From assembly GCF_020539865.1 (NCBI RefSeq), contig NZ_JAJBQV010000058.1:1-7177 (forward strand): a stretch of DNA of 7,177 bases, read 5' to 3'. This document shows positions 1-6,492 of the stretch, piece after piece; position 1 is the stretch's first letter; each line of letters starts with the position of its first letter. The stretch is from Megasphaera elsdenii. GTDB taxonomy: Bacteria; Bacillota; Negativicutes; Veillonellales; Megasphaeraceae. A program made the translations under genes and the position numbers. The notes beneath the pieces are model-generated. The model searched no databases. It was given only the letters and a program-made list of their open reading frames with translations, and was not told where the DNA came from.

Positions 1-153
1 TACTTCAAAGTGTGGTTACGCGATATTTATTTGTTCAAAAAGTTGTAAACTGCTGCCTCCTAAAATAAGTTACTTTTATTGTACCACTTGAAGTACGCTC
101 TAAGTCAACTGTTTTCCCGTAACCGAAGCGTAAAAATCTATCTGCAAAAAAAC

Positions 154-182
154 TTGACGGATAGAGCATACCATGATACAAT
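154..182 (+). promoter_or_regulatory. Sigma-A type promoter of the tRNA-Ser gene
   Basis: A -35 box TTGACG (154-159) is separated by exactly 17 bases from a -10 box TACAAT (177-182). The -10 is preceded by TGA, giving an extended -10. Transcription would start near 189, about nine bases before the mature tRNA 5' end, which fits a short leader removed by RNase P. It is one of the closest matches to consensus in the window, as expected for a stable RNA gene. Confidence 0.85.
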
Positions 183-197
183 AGTAAAGTACCTTAT

Positions 198-286
198 GGA
201 GCGGTATCGAAGTGGTCATAACGGGGCTGACTCGAAATCAGTTAGGCCGCAAGGTCTCGTGGGTTCGAATCCCACCCGCTCCGCCA
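198..286 (+). tRNA. tRNA-Ser, anticodon CGA (reads UCG)
   Basis: The acceptor stem GGAGCGG (198-204) pairs with CCGCTCC (276-282), followed by discriminator G and an encoded CCA (284-286). The anticodon arm is 226-242, with loop CTCGAAA and anticodon CGA at 233-235. A long variable arm with stem GGCC/GGTC (245-248 and 253-256) and loop GCAA marks a class II tRNA, as serine tRNAs are. The T arm is GTGGG-TTCGAAT-CCCAC (259-275), intact and canonical. A CGA serine tRNA decodes only UCG codons and usually supplements the TGA isoacceptor. The gene has its own promoter and terminator, so it is a single-gene transcription unit. No disruption or duplicated 3' end that would suggest an integrated element is visible. 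Confidence 0.97.
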
Positions 287-290
287 AATC

Positions 291-339
291 GAAAAGCGCA
301 CAGATAAGCCATTCATGGAACTTATCTGTGCGCTTTTTC
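291..339 (+). terminator. Intrinsic terminator of the tRNA-Ser gene
   Basis: A 17-bp perfect stem pairs 292-308 with 321-337. Inside it CCAT/ATGG (309-312 and 315-318) extends the helix past a small AA bulge. The 3' arm ends in a run of five T residues at 334-338. The hairpin starts only five bases after the encoded CCA, so termination and 3' trimming of the tRNA are closely coupled. Confidence 0.92.
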
Positions 340-358
340 TATGCCCATACCCCCAACA

Positions 359-393
359 CAAAAGGAGCCATCCCATAGGGACAGCTCCTTTTG
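359..393 (-). terminator. Intrinsic terminator of typA
   Basis: The arms CAAAAGGAGC (359-368) and GCTCCTTTTG (384-393) form a 10-bp stem. A second inner stem, TCCC (371-374) with GGGA (378-381), sits within the loop. On the minus strand it follows the typA stop codon by about 15 bases and ends in a T4 run. The stem carries A/T runs on both sides and could also work as a backstop for rightward transcription from the tRNA gene. Confidence 0.85.
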
Positions 394-408
394 CTTTGAA
401 GAAAAGTC

Positions 409-2223
409 TTACTGCTGAGAACGACGCATAGCTTTTTTGCGGTCGTGTTTGTCGAGGATAGCTTTACGGATACGGATGCTCTTCGGCGTAACTTCTACGA
501 GTTCGTCGTCGTTGATCCATTCCAAAGATTTTTCCAAGCCCATTTCCTGCGGCGGAACGAGGCGGAGTGCTTCATCCGATGCGGAGGAACGAGTGTTGGT
601 CAAGTGTTTCTTCTTGCACGGGTTGACATCGATGTCGACATCGCGGTTGCTTTCACCAACGACCTGACCGAGGTAGATTTCTTCGCCCGGTTTGATGAAC
701 ATCGTGCCACGATCCTGCAGGTTGAAGATGCCGTAGCCAGTAGTCGTGCCCGATTCAAAAGCCACTAAGCTGCCGCGGGTACGGCCCGGAATTTCGCCTT
801 TCCAGGGAGCATAGCCGTGGAAGACATGGTACATGATGCCATTCCCTTTGGTAGCTGTGAGGAATTCGCTACGGAAGCCGATGAGGCCACGGGCCGGGAT
901 GATGAATTCCAGGCGGGTGTAGCCGGAGATATCGGTCATGTTAACCATTTCGGCTTTACGGGTACCGAGTTTTTCCATGACAGCGCCCATGAATTCAGGC
1001 GGAACGTCGATGGTGAGCGCTTCCAACGGTTCGCATTTCTGGCCATTGATTTCTTTGGTGATGACGCTCGGTTTGCCGATTTGAAGTTCATAACCTTGAC
1101 GGCGCATTTCTTCGATGAGGACAGCGATGTGGAGTTCGCCACGGCCCGATACTTTGAAGGCATCGGCGCTATCTGTTTCTTCGACACGCAAGGATACGTT
1201 GGTCTGGACTTCACGGAACAAGCGGTCGCGGAGATGACGGCTGGTGACGTATTCCCCTTCCTGGCCGGCAAAGGGGCTGTCGTTGACGTAGAAAATCATG
1301 GACAGCGTCGGTTCGTCGATGTTGATTTTTGGCAGGGCTTCCGGGTTCTGCGGATCCGTAACGGTTTCGCCGATCTTAAGGTCGGAAATACCGACGATGC
1401 AGGCGATTTCACCCATAGCAGCTTCTTCCTGTTCGACACGTTTCAGGCCTTCATAGGTATAGACGCGGCCAATCTTGGCTTTGCGCTGGCTTTCACCGTC
1501 GGTGACGATGACGCTCTGGTTCGGATGCATCTTGCCGCGGACGATACGGCCGATAGCAATTTTACCGACATAATCGTCGTAGTCCAACGTCGTGACCATG
1601 AACTGCAGCGGGCCGTCGGCGTCGCCTTTCGGGCACGGGCAATATTTGATGATTGTCTTGAACAGCGGTTCGAGATTATCGCTGTCGTCGTCCATGGAGT
1701 ATTTAGCAATGCCATCGCGGCCGTTTGCATAGACGACCGGGAAATCGAGCTGTTCGTCTGTCGCATCGAGTTCCATGAACAATTCAAGAACTTCGTCTTC
1801 GACTTCAGCGACGCGGGCACCGGGTTTGTCGATTTTGTTGATGACGACGATTGGTTTCAATTTCTGTTCCAAAGCCTTACGCAAAACGTATTTCGTCTGC
1901 GGCATCGGGCCTTCAAAAGCATCGACGAGGAGCAGTACGCCGTCTACCATGTTCAGTACACGTTCTACTTCGCCGCCGAAGTCAGCATGCCCCGGGGTGT
2001 CGACGATATTAATTTTGACACCTTCGTGCATGACAGATGTATTTTTGGACAAGATTGTAATGCCGCGTTCACGTTCAATATCTCCAGAGTCCATGACACG
2101 TTCTTCTACTTTTTCGTTAGAACGGAAAACATGGCTCTGTTTGAGCATGGCGTCGACCAGCGTCGTTTTGCCATGGTCAACGTGGGCAATAATTGCAATA
2201 TTACGAATATCTTTGCGTTCCAT
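409..2223 (-). CDS. typA: Ribosome-associated translational GTPase TypA/BipA
   Basis: This 604-residue protein is a full-length TypA (BipA), a translation-factor GTPase related to EF-G and LepA. It binds the ribosome and is needed for efficient 50S assembly and growth under stress or cold (established for the family). The G domain is at the N-terminus: P-loop AHVDHGKTT (13-21), the switch I RGIT (53-56), DTPGH (75-79) and NKID (129-132). A beta-barrel domain II follows. The EF-G-like domain III includes the [17 protein letters not shown] stretch (about residue 360 on). The TypA-specific C-terminal domain has the [13 protein letters not shown] and [19 protein letters not shown] segments. All expected motifs are intact, and length and start match the family. 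The start is ATG with a purine-rich GAGAGAGGA site upstream. The gene has its own extended -10 promoter but may also receive readthrough from the oxidoreductase gene upstream. A 487-codon antisense open frame exists opposite it and is best read as a codon-bias shadow. Confidence 0.98.
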   Translation of the reverse strand: MERKDIRNIAIIAHVDHGKTTLVDAMLKQSHVFRSNEKVEERVMDSGDIERERGITILSKNTSVMHEGVKINIVDTPGHADFGGEVERVLNMVDGVLLLVDAFEGPMPQTKYVLRKALEQKLKPIVVINKIDKPGARVAEVEDEVLELFMELDATDEQLDFPVVYANGRDGIAKYSMDDDSDNLEPLFKTIIKYCPCPKGDADGPLQFMVTTLDYDDYVGKIAIGRIVRGKMHPNQSVIVTDGESQRKAKIGRVYTYEGLKRVEQEEAAMGEIACIVGISDLKIGETVTDPQNPEALPKINIDEPTLSMIFYVNDSPFAGQEGEYVTSRHLRDRLFREVQTNVSLRVEETDSADAFKVSGRGELHIAVLIEEMRRQGYELQIGKPSVITKEINGQKCEPLEALTIDVPPEFMGAVMEKLGTRKAEMVNMTDISGYTRLEFIIPARGLIGFRSEFLTATKGNGIMYHVFHGYAPWKGEIPGRTRGSLVAFESGTTTGYGIFNLQDRGTMFIKPGEEIYLGQVVGESNRDVDIDVNPCKKKHLTNTRSSASDEALRLVPPQEMGLEKSLEWINDDELVEVTPKSIRIRKAILDKHDRKKAMRRSQQ

Positions 2224-2273
2224 CTAATGTCCTCTCTCTCATTAACAAATATTAGATTGTATGTAACTAGATT

Positions 2274-2302
2274 AGTATAGCATGGATTGCGCAGAAATGC
2301 AA
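2274..2302 (-). promoter_or_regulatory. Extended -10 promoter of typA
   Basis: Read on the minus strand, TTGCAT (2302-2297) is followed after 17 bases by TATACT (2279-2274). TGC directly before the -10 gives an extended -10, which compensates for the poor -35. Transcription would start near 2267, giving a leader of about 45 bases. The -35 lies in the T-rich tail of the preceding gene's terminator. Confidence 0.75.
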
Positions 2303-2304
2303 AG

Positions 2305-2334
2305 CCGCCTGCTGAATTTATTGTCAACAGGCGG
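2305..2334 (-). terminator. Weak intrinsic terminator after the flavoprotein gene
   Basis: On the minus strand CCGCCTG pairs with CAGGCGG. The helix continues inward with TTGA/TCAG (one G-U pair) to about 11 bp around an eight-base loop. It lies only seven bases past the TGA stop of the oxidoreductase gene. The tail is TTTGCATTT rather than an unbroken T run, so termination is probably incomplete and some transcripts may continue into typA. Confidence 0.6.
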
Positions 2335-2341
2335 TAAAATA

Positions 2342-2884
2342 TCAGATAGATTTCCCTAATTCATAGGCTTTCTGCAACCATTGCGGATGATTTCCTACGG
2401 CGTTGGCTTCGCTCATGCCGCCGGCGTTAAAGCCTCCGGCATAATGGGCCTTGTCAAAGCAGCGAATCCAGCCATCGAGGGTCGATACGGCCCGTTTAGC
2501 CGTGTCCGGCGCATCGTCGGCCGAGACGGTGATGAGGTAGATGTCGCGAAAATGGTAGGGCTGACCGTAGAGCGGATTGGTCCTATCGAGGAAGGTCTTC
2601 AGCTGTCCGCAGATATCGTAATAGTAGATAGGTGAAGCAAAGACAACGGCGTCTGCTTCTTGGACCTTCTTAATAAGGTCGTTAGCGTCGTCCTGAATGG
2701 GACAGTAGAGCAAGCGGTGACAGGCCATGCAGCCTTCACAATAACGGATATCCCGGCCGGCCAAGCTGAGGACTTCTACGTCGTTCCCCGCTTCGAGGGC
2801 CCCGCGGCCGGCTTCCCGGGCCAGCTGCTCGGAATTGCTGTCCGGACGGAGACTGGAAGATAAGATGAGAACTTTTTTAGCCAT
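2342..2884 (-). CDS. Flavodoxin-fold NAD(P)H oxidoreductase, iron-sulfur flavoprotein (Isf)-like
   Basis: A 180-residue cytosolic protein of the NADPH-dependent FMN reductase/flavodoxin-like superfamily. The N-terminal strand VLILSSS followed by LRPDSNSEQLA (about 5-22) is the FMN-phosphate binding loop. The segment ASPIYYYDICGQLKTFLDR (from about residue 84) is the typical flavin-ring contact region. Between them lie four cysteines, C49, C52, C55 and C61, in the order CxxCxxCxxxxxC. This spacing matches the compact motif known from archaeal iron-sulfur flavoproteins, where it binds a 4Fe-4S cluster. Many members therefore pass electrons between an Fe-S cluster and FMN; the real partner here is unknown. 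The start is ATG with AAGGG upstream. The gene sits 24 bases after the desulfidase-like gene on the same strand, so the two are probably co-transcribed. The flavoprotein fold is near certain; a bound cluster is inferred from the motif alone. Confidence 0.88.
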   Translation of the reverse strand: MAKKVLILSSSLRPDSNSEQLAREAGRGALEAGNDVEVLSLAGRDIRYCEGCMACHRLLYCPIQDDANDLIKKVQEADAVVFASPIYYYDICGQLKTFLDRTNPLYGQPYHFRDIYLITVSADDAPDTAKRAVSTLDGWIRCFDKAHYAGGFNAGGMSEANAVGNHPQWLQKAYELGKSI

Positions 2885-2908
2885 GAGACAACACCCTTTC
2901 CGAAAAAA

Positions 2909-4216
2909 TCAGGCTTTATTTTTATGGAGCATAATGCGCAGAACTTCTTCATCGGTCTGCTGCATCCCCTGCGAGGCCAAGAGGCCGACATTTTTTAGAC
3001 ACTCTTCGGCTGAATAGGCGACCAAACCATCCGTCCCTTGGACGCGCACGTCGCTGAGGGCCAAGAGGACTGCCTCATAAGCGGCATGGACGGAGGCCGA
3101 GACCTTCATGGAACAGCTGTTGGCTGCGCCATCGCAGACCATACCGACGATGGAGCCGGACATTGTCGCCAAGGCCCGTTCGATGACGGGCAACGGTTCT
3201 CCATCAGCCAGCAGCCAAGCCATCCCTGCGGCAGCCCCCATAGAAGCCGTGACGGTAGCACAGAAGGCCGACAGTTTCGGCAGATAACCGTGGGCGTAGA
3301 TGGCGACCATGCTGGATAAGGCCAGGGCCCGTAGCCGTTTTTCCGGCGTGACGTCGAGGAAATCGGCGACGACTGTCACCGGCTCCGTCGCGGCGATGCC
3401 CTGATTGCCTGATCCGGAATTGGTCATCGCCGGAAAGGCAGCACCGCCCATGCGGGCATCAGACGCGGCGACAGTACGAATCTGGATGCGATGGGACAAA
3501 TCGTCTGCTAAGACGCCCTTTTCGACTAACTGCTGCAAGGTATAACCGATTTTCAAGCCGTATTTCCCGGTCAAGCCCTCCTGAGACAAGTGGTCGTTGA
3601 GCCGTTCCGCTTCCTTCAGGAAAGCAATGTCTTTGAGCGGCACTTGCTCAGCAAAGTCAACAATATCTGCCAAGGTCAGCCTATGGAGGAAGGCGATTTT
3701 CGGGTCTTCGCCGCTTCCCCCGTCAATACGCTGGTCCCGAAGGACTTTGCCGTCTTTTTCGATAAAGACGATGTTCGTATGGTCATCGGTGATGACGACG
3801 CGGACACGGTGGTTTTCGCCATAGACGACGGCTTCGGCATAGAGGACATGCGGTGTATCTTCCCGGACGGACACGGTAATCTTGCCGTCAGCGACGTACT
3901 GTTTGGCCAGGGCGACGACGTCCGGCGTCAAGGCTTTGAGGACCTGCAATCCCGCTTCGGCATCACCGCCGAGGGCTCCGACGGCTGCAGCGATGTACAG
4001 GCCCGGCATCCCCGTTCCCGGCACGGTGACGCCCATGCCGTTTTTCATCAGGTTGGCCGAGACCCAGCCGTCGACGAAGCGCACCGGTTCGCCCAGTTTC
4101 CGAGCCGCCGTTGCAGCGGCATAGGCCAGGGCAATCGGTTCCGTACAGCCCGTCGCCGGCGTCACATCCTGTTTAATGACGCTAATCATTTCGTTCCACA
4201 TAGCTTGTCTATCCAT
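2909..4216 (-). CDS. L-cysteine desulfidase / UPF0597 (CyuA/YhaM) family Fe-S enzyme
   Basis: A 435-residue member of the UPF0597 family, related to the alpha chain of Fe-S L-serine dehydratases. The best-studied members (archaeal L-cysteine desulfidase, enterobacterial CyuA/YhaM) break L-cysteine into pyruvate, ammonia and sulfide using an oxygen-sensitive 4Fe-4S cluster. Seen here: the N-terminal PATGCTEP motif with C24, the conserved NSGSGNQG loop (266-273), C319 in the SAFCATVTASMGAA segment, and CDGAANSC (C361, C368). C24 plus C319/C361 or C368 are the likely cluster ligands by comparison with the family. An upstream in-frame ATG at 4270 would add 18 residues. I chose the ATG at 4214-4216 because AGGGA lies just upstream of it and the family starts about 20 residues before GCTEP. 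The gene is first in a unit with the flavoprotein gene and has a good promoter. Substrate could be cysteine, serine or a related amino acid; sequence alone does not decide. Confidence 0.9.
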   Translation of the reverse strand: MDRQAMWNEMISVIKQDVTPATGCTEPIALAYAAATAARKLGEPVRFVDGWVSANLMKNGMGVTVPGTGMPGLYIAAAVGALGGDAEAGLQVLKALTPDVVALAKQYVADGKITVSVREDTPHVLYAEAVVYGENHRVRVVITDDHTNIVFIEKDGKVLRDQRIDGGSGEDPKIAFLHRLTLADIVDFAEQVPLKDIAFLKEAERLNDHLSQEGLTGKYGLKIGYTLQQLVEKGVLADDLSHRIQIRTVAASDARMGGAAFPAMTNSGSGNQGIAATEPVTVVADFLDVTPEKRLRALALSSMVAIYAHGYLPKLSAFCATVTASMGAAAGMAWLLADGEPLPVIERALATMSGSIVGMVCDGAANSCSMKVSASVHAAYEAVLLALSDVRVQGTDGLVAYSAEECLKNVGLLASQGMQQTDEEVLRIMLHKNKA

Positions 4217-4287
4217 CACTATCCCTGCTTTCTCTAGTAAAATCATGTAATATAACGTAAATCGTATCACGTGCTTTGTTTAATACC

Positions 4288-4316
4288 ATCATAGCATGAT
4301 TCATACGAGAAAACAA
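4288..4316 (-). promoter_or_regulatory. Promoter of the desulfidase-flavoprotein unit
   Basis: On the minus strand TTGTTT (4316-4311) is followed after 17 bases by TATGAT (4293-4288), with TGC directly before the -10 (extended -10). The predicted start near 4281 gives a leader of about 65 bases before the ATG at 4216. This also argues that the chosen start is preceded by a normal untranslated leader. The spacer contains TCATACGA, a word found again at 4427-4434. Confidence 0.75.
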
Positions 4317-4322
4317 TATAAC

Positions 4323-4372
4323 AAAAAAAGGGACTGTCGCACGAAGGCTTCTACCACCATGCGAGGTCCCTT
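4323..4372 (-). terminator. Intrinsic terminator with T7 tail, upstream of the desulfidase promoter
   Basis: The stem AAGGGAC (4328-4334) pairs with GTCCCTT (4366-4372) and continues after a small internal loop with TCGCA/TGCGA (4337-4341 and 4360-4364). On the minus strand it ends in seven T residues (4329-4323), while the plus strand has no T run. It therefore stops leftward transcription just before the desulfidase promoter. No gene lies in the 77 bases between it and the terminator at 4450-4482 (I see nothing recognisable there). It is either a second stop for murB transcripts or the end of a small unrecognised RNA. Confidence 0.75.
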
Positions 4373-4449
4373 GAACTTAAAAGTTTTTCGTTCGTAGTTC
4401 ATCGTGATGAGGCAATATTTTTAATCTCATACGACAAACGATCAACGTA

Positions 4450-4482
4450 AAAAGGGGTTGTCTTAATGCGACAACCCCTTTT
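4450..4482 (-). terminator. Strong intrinsic terminator of the murB operon
   Basis: A 13-bp perfect stem, AAAAGGGGTTGTC (4450-4462) with GACAACCCCTTTT (4470-4482), encloses a seven-base loop. On the minus strand it ends in five T residues, on the plus strand in four, so it may act in both directions. It lies about 145 bases past the murB stop and directly abuts the closing stem of the folded segment 4483-4592. Confidence 0.85.
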
Positions 4483-4592
4483 CTGCAGGGCCAACCACGT
4501 GAGCCGTTCGTGCAAATCCGGTTCACCAGTATCTCACAGATACGGAGACGCAGCCCCTACAGATATGGATGATATTTCTTTGCCCTCTGCAG
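4483..4592 (-). ncRNA. Candidate structured RNA or folded 3' UTR downstream of murB
   Basis: CTGCAGGGC (4483-4491) pairs with GCCCTCTGCAG (4582-4592) as a 9-bp helix with a two-base bulge, closing a segment of about 110 bases. Inside it are a perfect 6-bp hairpin, GTATCT/AGATAC (4529-4534 and 4538-4543), and a second hairpin, GTGA/TCAC plus CCG/CGG (4499-4506 and 4519-4526). The closing helix stacks directly on the terminator at 4450-4482. This looks like a discrete RNA ending at a terminator, either cut from the murB transcript or made from its own promoter. I found no convincing promoter in 4593-4660 and no match to riboswitch, SRP, tmRNA or RNase P signatures that I know. One mismatch in the second hairpin is C-A on the minus strand but G-U on the plus strand, so the strand is uncertain. 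Confidence 0.35.
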
Positions 4593-4627
4593 GAATCCGT
4601 TTCAGCAACGTACTTATCAGGAAATTC

Positions 4628-5554
4628 TTAGTCATCGCCGATGATGCGGACTTCCGGTTCCAAGTGGACACCGTGCGCTTTTTCGACGCGTTTCTGGACT
4701 TCGTGGATGACGTTGAGGACATCCCGTGCCGACGCATGGCCTGTATTGACGACGAAGCCAGCGTGTTTCTTTGAGACTTGGGCATCGCCGCAGGAGAGGC
4801 CTTTAAGGCCGGTCTGGTCGATGAGGGTCCCGGCAAAGTATCCCGGCGGACGCTTGAAAGTGCTGCCGGCGCTGTGCATTTCTAAAGGCTGCTTGCTGCG
4901 GCGGCGATTCATGAGATCATCCATACGGGCTTGGATTTCCTTAGGGTCGCCGCTACGTAAAGTCAATTCGACTTCGACGACGAATTCCTGAGATTTCTGA
5001 AACCGGCTCTGGCGATAGGAAAAGCCCAGGTTCGGTGCGTCATACGTATGGACACCGCCTTCGCTGTTGACCGTGCGGACGCGGGAGACGACGTGACTCA
5101 TTTCCCCGTCGTAAGCCCCAGCGTTCATGAAAACGGCACCCCCCAGGGTACCTGGAATACCGCAGGCGAATTCGATGCCAGTCAGGCTGTTTTTCTGGGC
5201 GAACTGACAGACATCTTTCAACATGTAACCGGCACTGGCCAAGATTTTACGGTCGTGGCAGGCCAATACTTTAGTCATCGTATTCAGCTGGATGACGACG
5301 CCCCGGATGCCGCCGTCACGGACAAGGACGTTGGAGCCGCCGCCAAGGACTGTCACTGGCAGTCCCAGCCGCCGTGCAGCGCGGATAGCCAGGGACATTT
5401 CCTTGACCGATTCCGGCAAAATCAGGACATCGGCCGGACCGCCGACAGCAAAGGTCGTGTGCTCGCTCATCGGTTCGTCGAGCAGGATCCGTTCCATGGG
5501 AACAGAGGTACTTAATTCGGAGACGAAAGTCGTCAGTGCATATTTATTGATCAA
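4628..5554 (-). CDS. murB: UDP-N-acetylenolpyruvoylglucosamine reductase MurB
   Basis: MurB is the FAD enzyme that reduces UDP-GlcNAc-enolpyruvate to UDP-MurNAc with NADPH, the second committed step of peptidoglycan precursor synthesis in the cytoplasm. The 308 residues match the short type II (Bacillus-like) enzymes. The FAD-binding part has FAVGGPAD (35-42), LGGGSNVLVRDGGIRG (70-85) and GIPGTLGGAVFMNAGAYDGE (132-151). FSYRQSRF (178-185) is also present. The substrate domain carries AGSTFKRP (229-236), with S231 as the likely proton donor, and LEPEVRIIG near the C-terminus, with E301 as the likely catalytic acid. The start is TTG with AAGGA ten bases upstream, overlapping the end of the YlbF-family gene by 11 bases, which suggests translational coupling. 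The next in-frame ATG (5495-5497) would remove 19 residues but still leave the core. It is the last gene of the trmL operon. Confidence 0.97.
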   Translation of the reverse strand: MINKYALTTFVSELSTSVPMERILLDEPMSEHTTFAVGGPADVLILPESVKEMSLAIRAARRLGLPVTVLGGGSNVLVRDGGIRGVVIQLNTMTKVLACHDRKILASAGYMLKDVCQFAQKNSLTGIEFACGIPGTLGGAVFMNAGAYDGEMSHVVSRVRTVNSEGGVHTYDAPNLGFSYRQSRFQKSQEFVVEVELTLRSGDPKEIQARMDDLMNRRRSKQPLEMHSAGSTFKRPPGYFAGTLIDQTGLKGLSCGDAQVSKKHAGFVVNTGHASARDVLNVIHEVQKRVEKAHGVHLEPEVRIIGDD

Positions 5555-5891
5555 GGATGCTCATTCCTTCTGCCATTGCATTTTGAATAATCTGGAACAC
5601 TTCACCCGCCATGGTCTGCCATTTATTATAATGGTTCAAATATTCCACGGCAGTCTGATTGTTTTTAATGAATTCGGCCATCTGGTTCAAATGGTCGATT
5701 TTTTTGCGGATCGGTTTGTCCCCCATGGACTGGGCATAGGCCAGCTGGGCCTGGAGCATGAGAAAATCACGGACCAGATGCTTGGTCTTTTCGTCTTTGG
5801 CCAGTTCCTGACCAGCAGCGACGAGGTCCTTATATTCCTGACATTCTTTGATGGCAGCCTCTAATTCATGGGCTTTATCGTAAATTTTCAC
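5544..5891 (-). CDS. YlbF/YheA-family small helical protein
   Basis: A 115-residue, almost entirely alpha-helical charged protein of the Com_YlbF-type family (YlbF, YmcA, YheA). The N-terminal pattern, YDKAHELEAAIKECQEYKDL (4-23), closely follows that of this family. YlbF and YmcA in Bacillus act with YaaT in a complex that affects RNase Y-dependent mRNA maturation and development. YheA-like members are uncharacterised, and this length and N-terminus resemble YheA at least as much as YlbF, so I do not transfer the function. No signal peptide or membrane segment is present. There is one cysteine (C17), so the ligands of the Fe-S clusters reported for the YlbF-YmcA-YaaT complex are not evident. 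The start is GTG with GAGGTG close upstream. The gene lies 26 bases after trmL and overlaps murB by 11 bases, so it is firmly inside the operon. Confidence 0.88.
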   Translation of the reverse strand: MKIYDKAHELEAAIKECQEYKDLVAAGQELAKDEKTKHLVRDFLMLQAQLAYAQSMGDKPIRKKIDHLNQMAEFIKNNQTAVEYLNHYNKWQTMAGEVFQIIQNAMAEGMSILDQ

Positions 5892-5917
5892 GTTCTACAC
5901 CTCATCATTTCTGTAAT

Positions 5918-6403
5918 TCAAAGATTCTTGATGCCGATACCACTCTTGGCCATGCCCGGGAAGCCGAGCTGGCGCATCGCTTCGTAAGATACGATAGCGA
6001 CGGTATTGGACAGGTTCAGGCTTCGCGCCTGTTCGACCATCGGTACGCGGAAGCAACGTTCCGGATTGGCTTTCAGGAGATCTTCCGGAAGGCCTTTCGT
6101 TTCCTTGCCGAATACGAGCATATCATCGTATTGGAATTGGATGTCGGCGTAGCACTGTTCCGATTTGGTCGTCAAATAGAAAAAACGATGGTCCTTGTAT
6201 TTATCCAGGACTTCCTGAAAATTTTCATGAATCTGGACATCAACGAGCGACCAGTAATCGAGGCCGGCCCGTTTCAAATGCTTGTCATCGATGGAAAAGC
6301 CCAAAGGCTTGACCAAGTGCAGCGTAATATGATTGGCTGCGCATAAACGGGCGACATTGCCCGTATTGCCGGGGATTTCCGGCTCTACCATTACGATATG
6401 CAT
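5918..6403 (-). CDS. trmL: tRNA (cytidine(34)-2'-O)-methyltransferase TrmL
   Basis: A 161-residue SPOUT-class (trefoil-knot) methyltransferase. TrmL uses S-adenosylmethionine to methylate the 2'-OH of wobble base 34 in leucine tRNAs. Motif 1 is PEIPGNTGNVARLC (8-21), with the conserved N and R. Motif 2 is LVFGKETKGLP (96-105 region), and motif 3 is the knot segment MVEQARSLNLSNTVAIVSYEAMRQL (from 122). Length equals the usual compact family, without extra RNA-binding domains. A TTG at 6421 would add six residues. I prefer the ATG at 6401-6403 because GGAGAG lies upstream of it and because the predicted transcription start is near 6420, which leaves no room for translation from 6421. First gene of the trmL-YlbF-murB operon. 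Confidence 0.95.
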   Translation of the reverse strand: MHIVMVEPEIPGNTGNVARLCAANHITLHLVKPLGFSIDDKHLKRAGLDYWSLVDVQIHENFQEVLDKYKDHRFFYLTTKSEQCYADIQFQYDDMLVFGKETKGLPEDLLKANPERCFRVPMVEQARSLNLSNTVAIVSYEAMRQLGFPGMAKSGIGIKNL

Positions 6404-6426
6404 ACTAATATCACTCTCCAAGGGAT

Positions 6427-6455
6427 ATTGTACAGGATTTATACAGGAAGTACAA
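6427..6455 (-). promoter_or_regulatory. Promoter of the trmL operon
   Basis: On the minus strand TTGTAC (6455-6450) is followed after 17 bases by TACAAT (6432-6427). The predicted start near 6420 leaves a leader of about 17 bases, just enough for the ribosome binding site before the ATG at 6403. Two exact copies of TACAGGA (plus-strand 6431-6437 and 6442-6448), 11 bases apart, lie in the promoter and could be an operator. Confidence 0.7.
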
Positions 6456-6463
6456 GAGGAACA

Positions 6464-6492
6464 TTGCGTTTCCGGCCTTTTTATGATATACT
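6464..6492 (+). promoter_or_regulatory. Promoter of the small CCG-type protein gene
   Basis: TTGCGT (6464-6469) and TATACT (6487-6492) are 17 bases apart, with TGA directly before the -10 (extended -10). The predicted start near 6499 gives a leader of about 60 bases. Its -35 lies only eight bases from the -35 of the divergent trmL promoter, so the two polymerase footprints must overlap. Confidence 0.75.

Noticed and set aside
49..62. Minus-strand AGGAGGCAGCAGT, resembling both a ribosome binding site and a conserved 16S rRNA word
   Set aside because: No start codon follows at a workable distance, and the flanks do not match 16S rRNA, so the match looks accidental.
79..378. A 99-codon frame running through the tRNA-Ser gene
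   Set aside because: It crosses the tRNA, its terminator and part of the typA terminator, and no ribosome binding site precedes it.
817..2280. A 487-codon open frame on the plus strand opposite typA
   Set aside because: typA is complete and conserved on the other strand. The antisense product is rich in Phe and Asp, as complementary reading of typical codon bias gives, has no recognisable motif, and lacks a convincing ribosome binding site.
3590..4237. A 215-codon plus-strand frame opposite the desulfidase gene
   Set aside because: Codon-bias shadow of the conserved minus-strand gene, with no domain features of its own.
4373..4449. Possible independent small RNA gene between two terminators
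   Set aside because: No acceptable promoter (best is TTGATC with AAAAAT) and only very short stems; not enough to annotate.
4328..4449. T-box or other leader riboswitch upstream of the desulfidase
   Set aside because: No T-box AGGGTGG element. The terminator lies upstream of the predicted promoter, so it cannot be part of that gene's leader.
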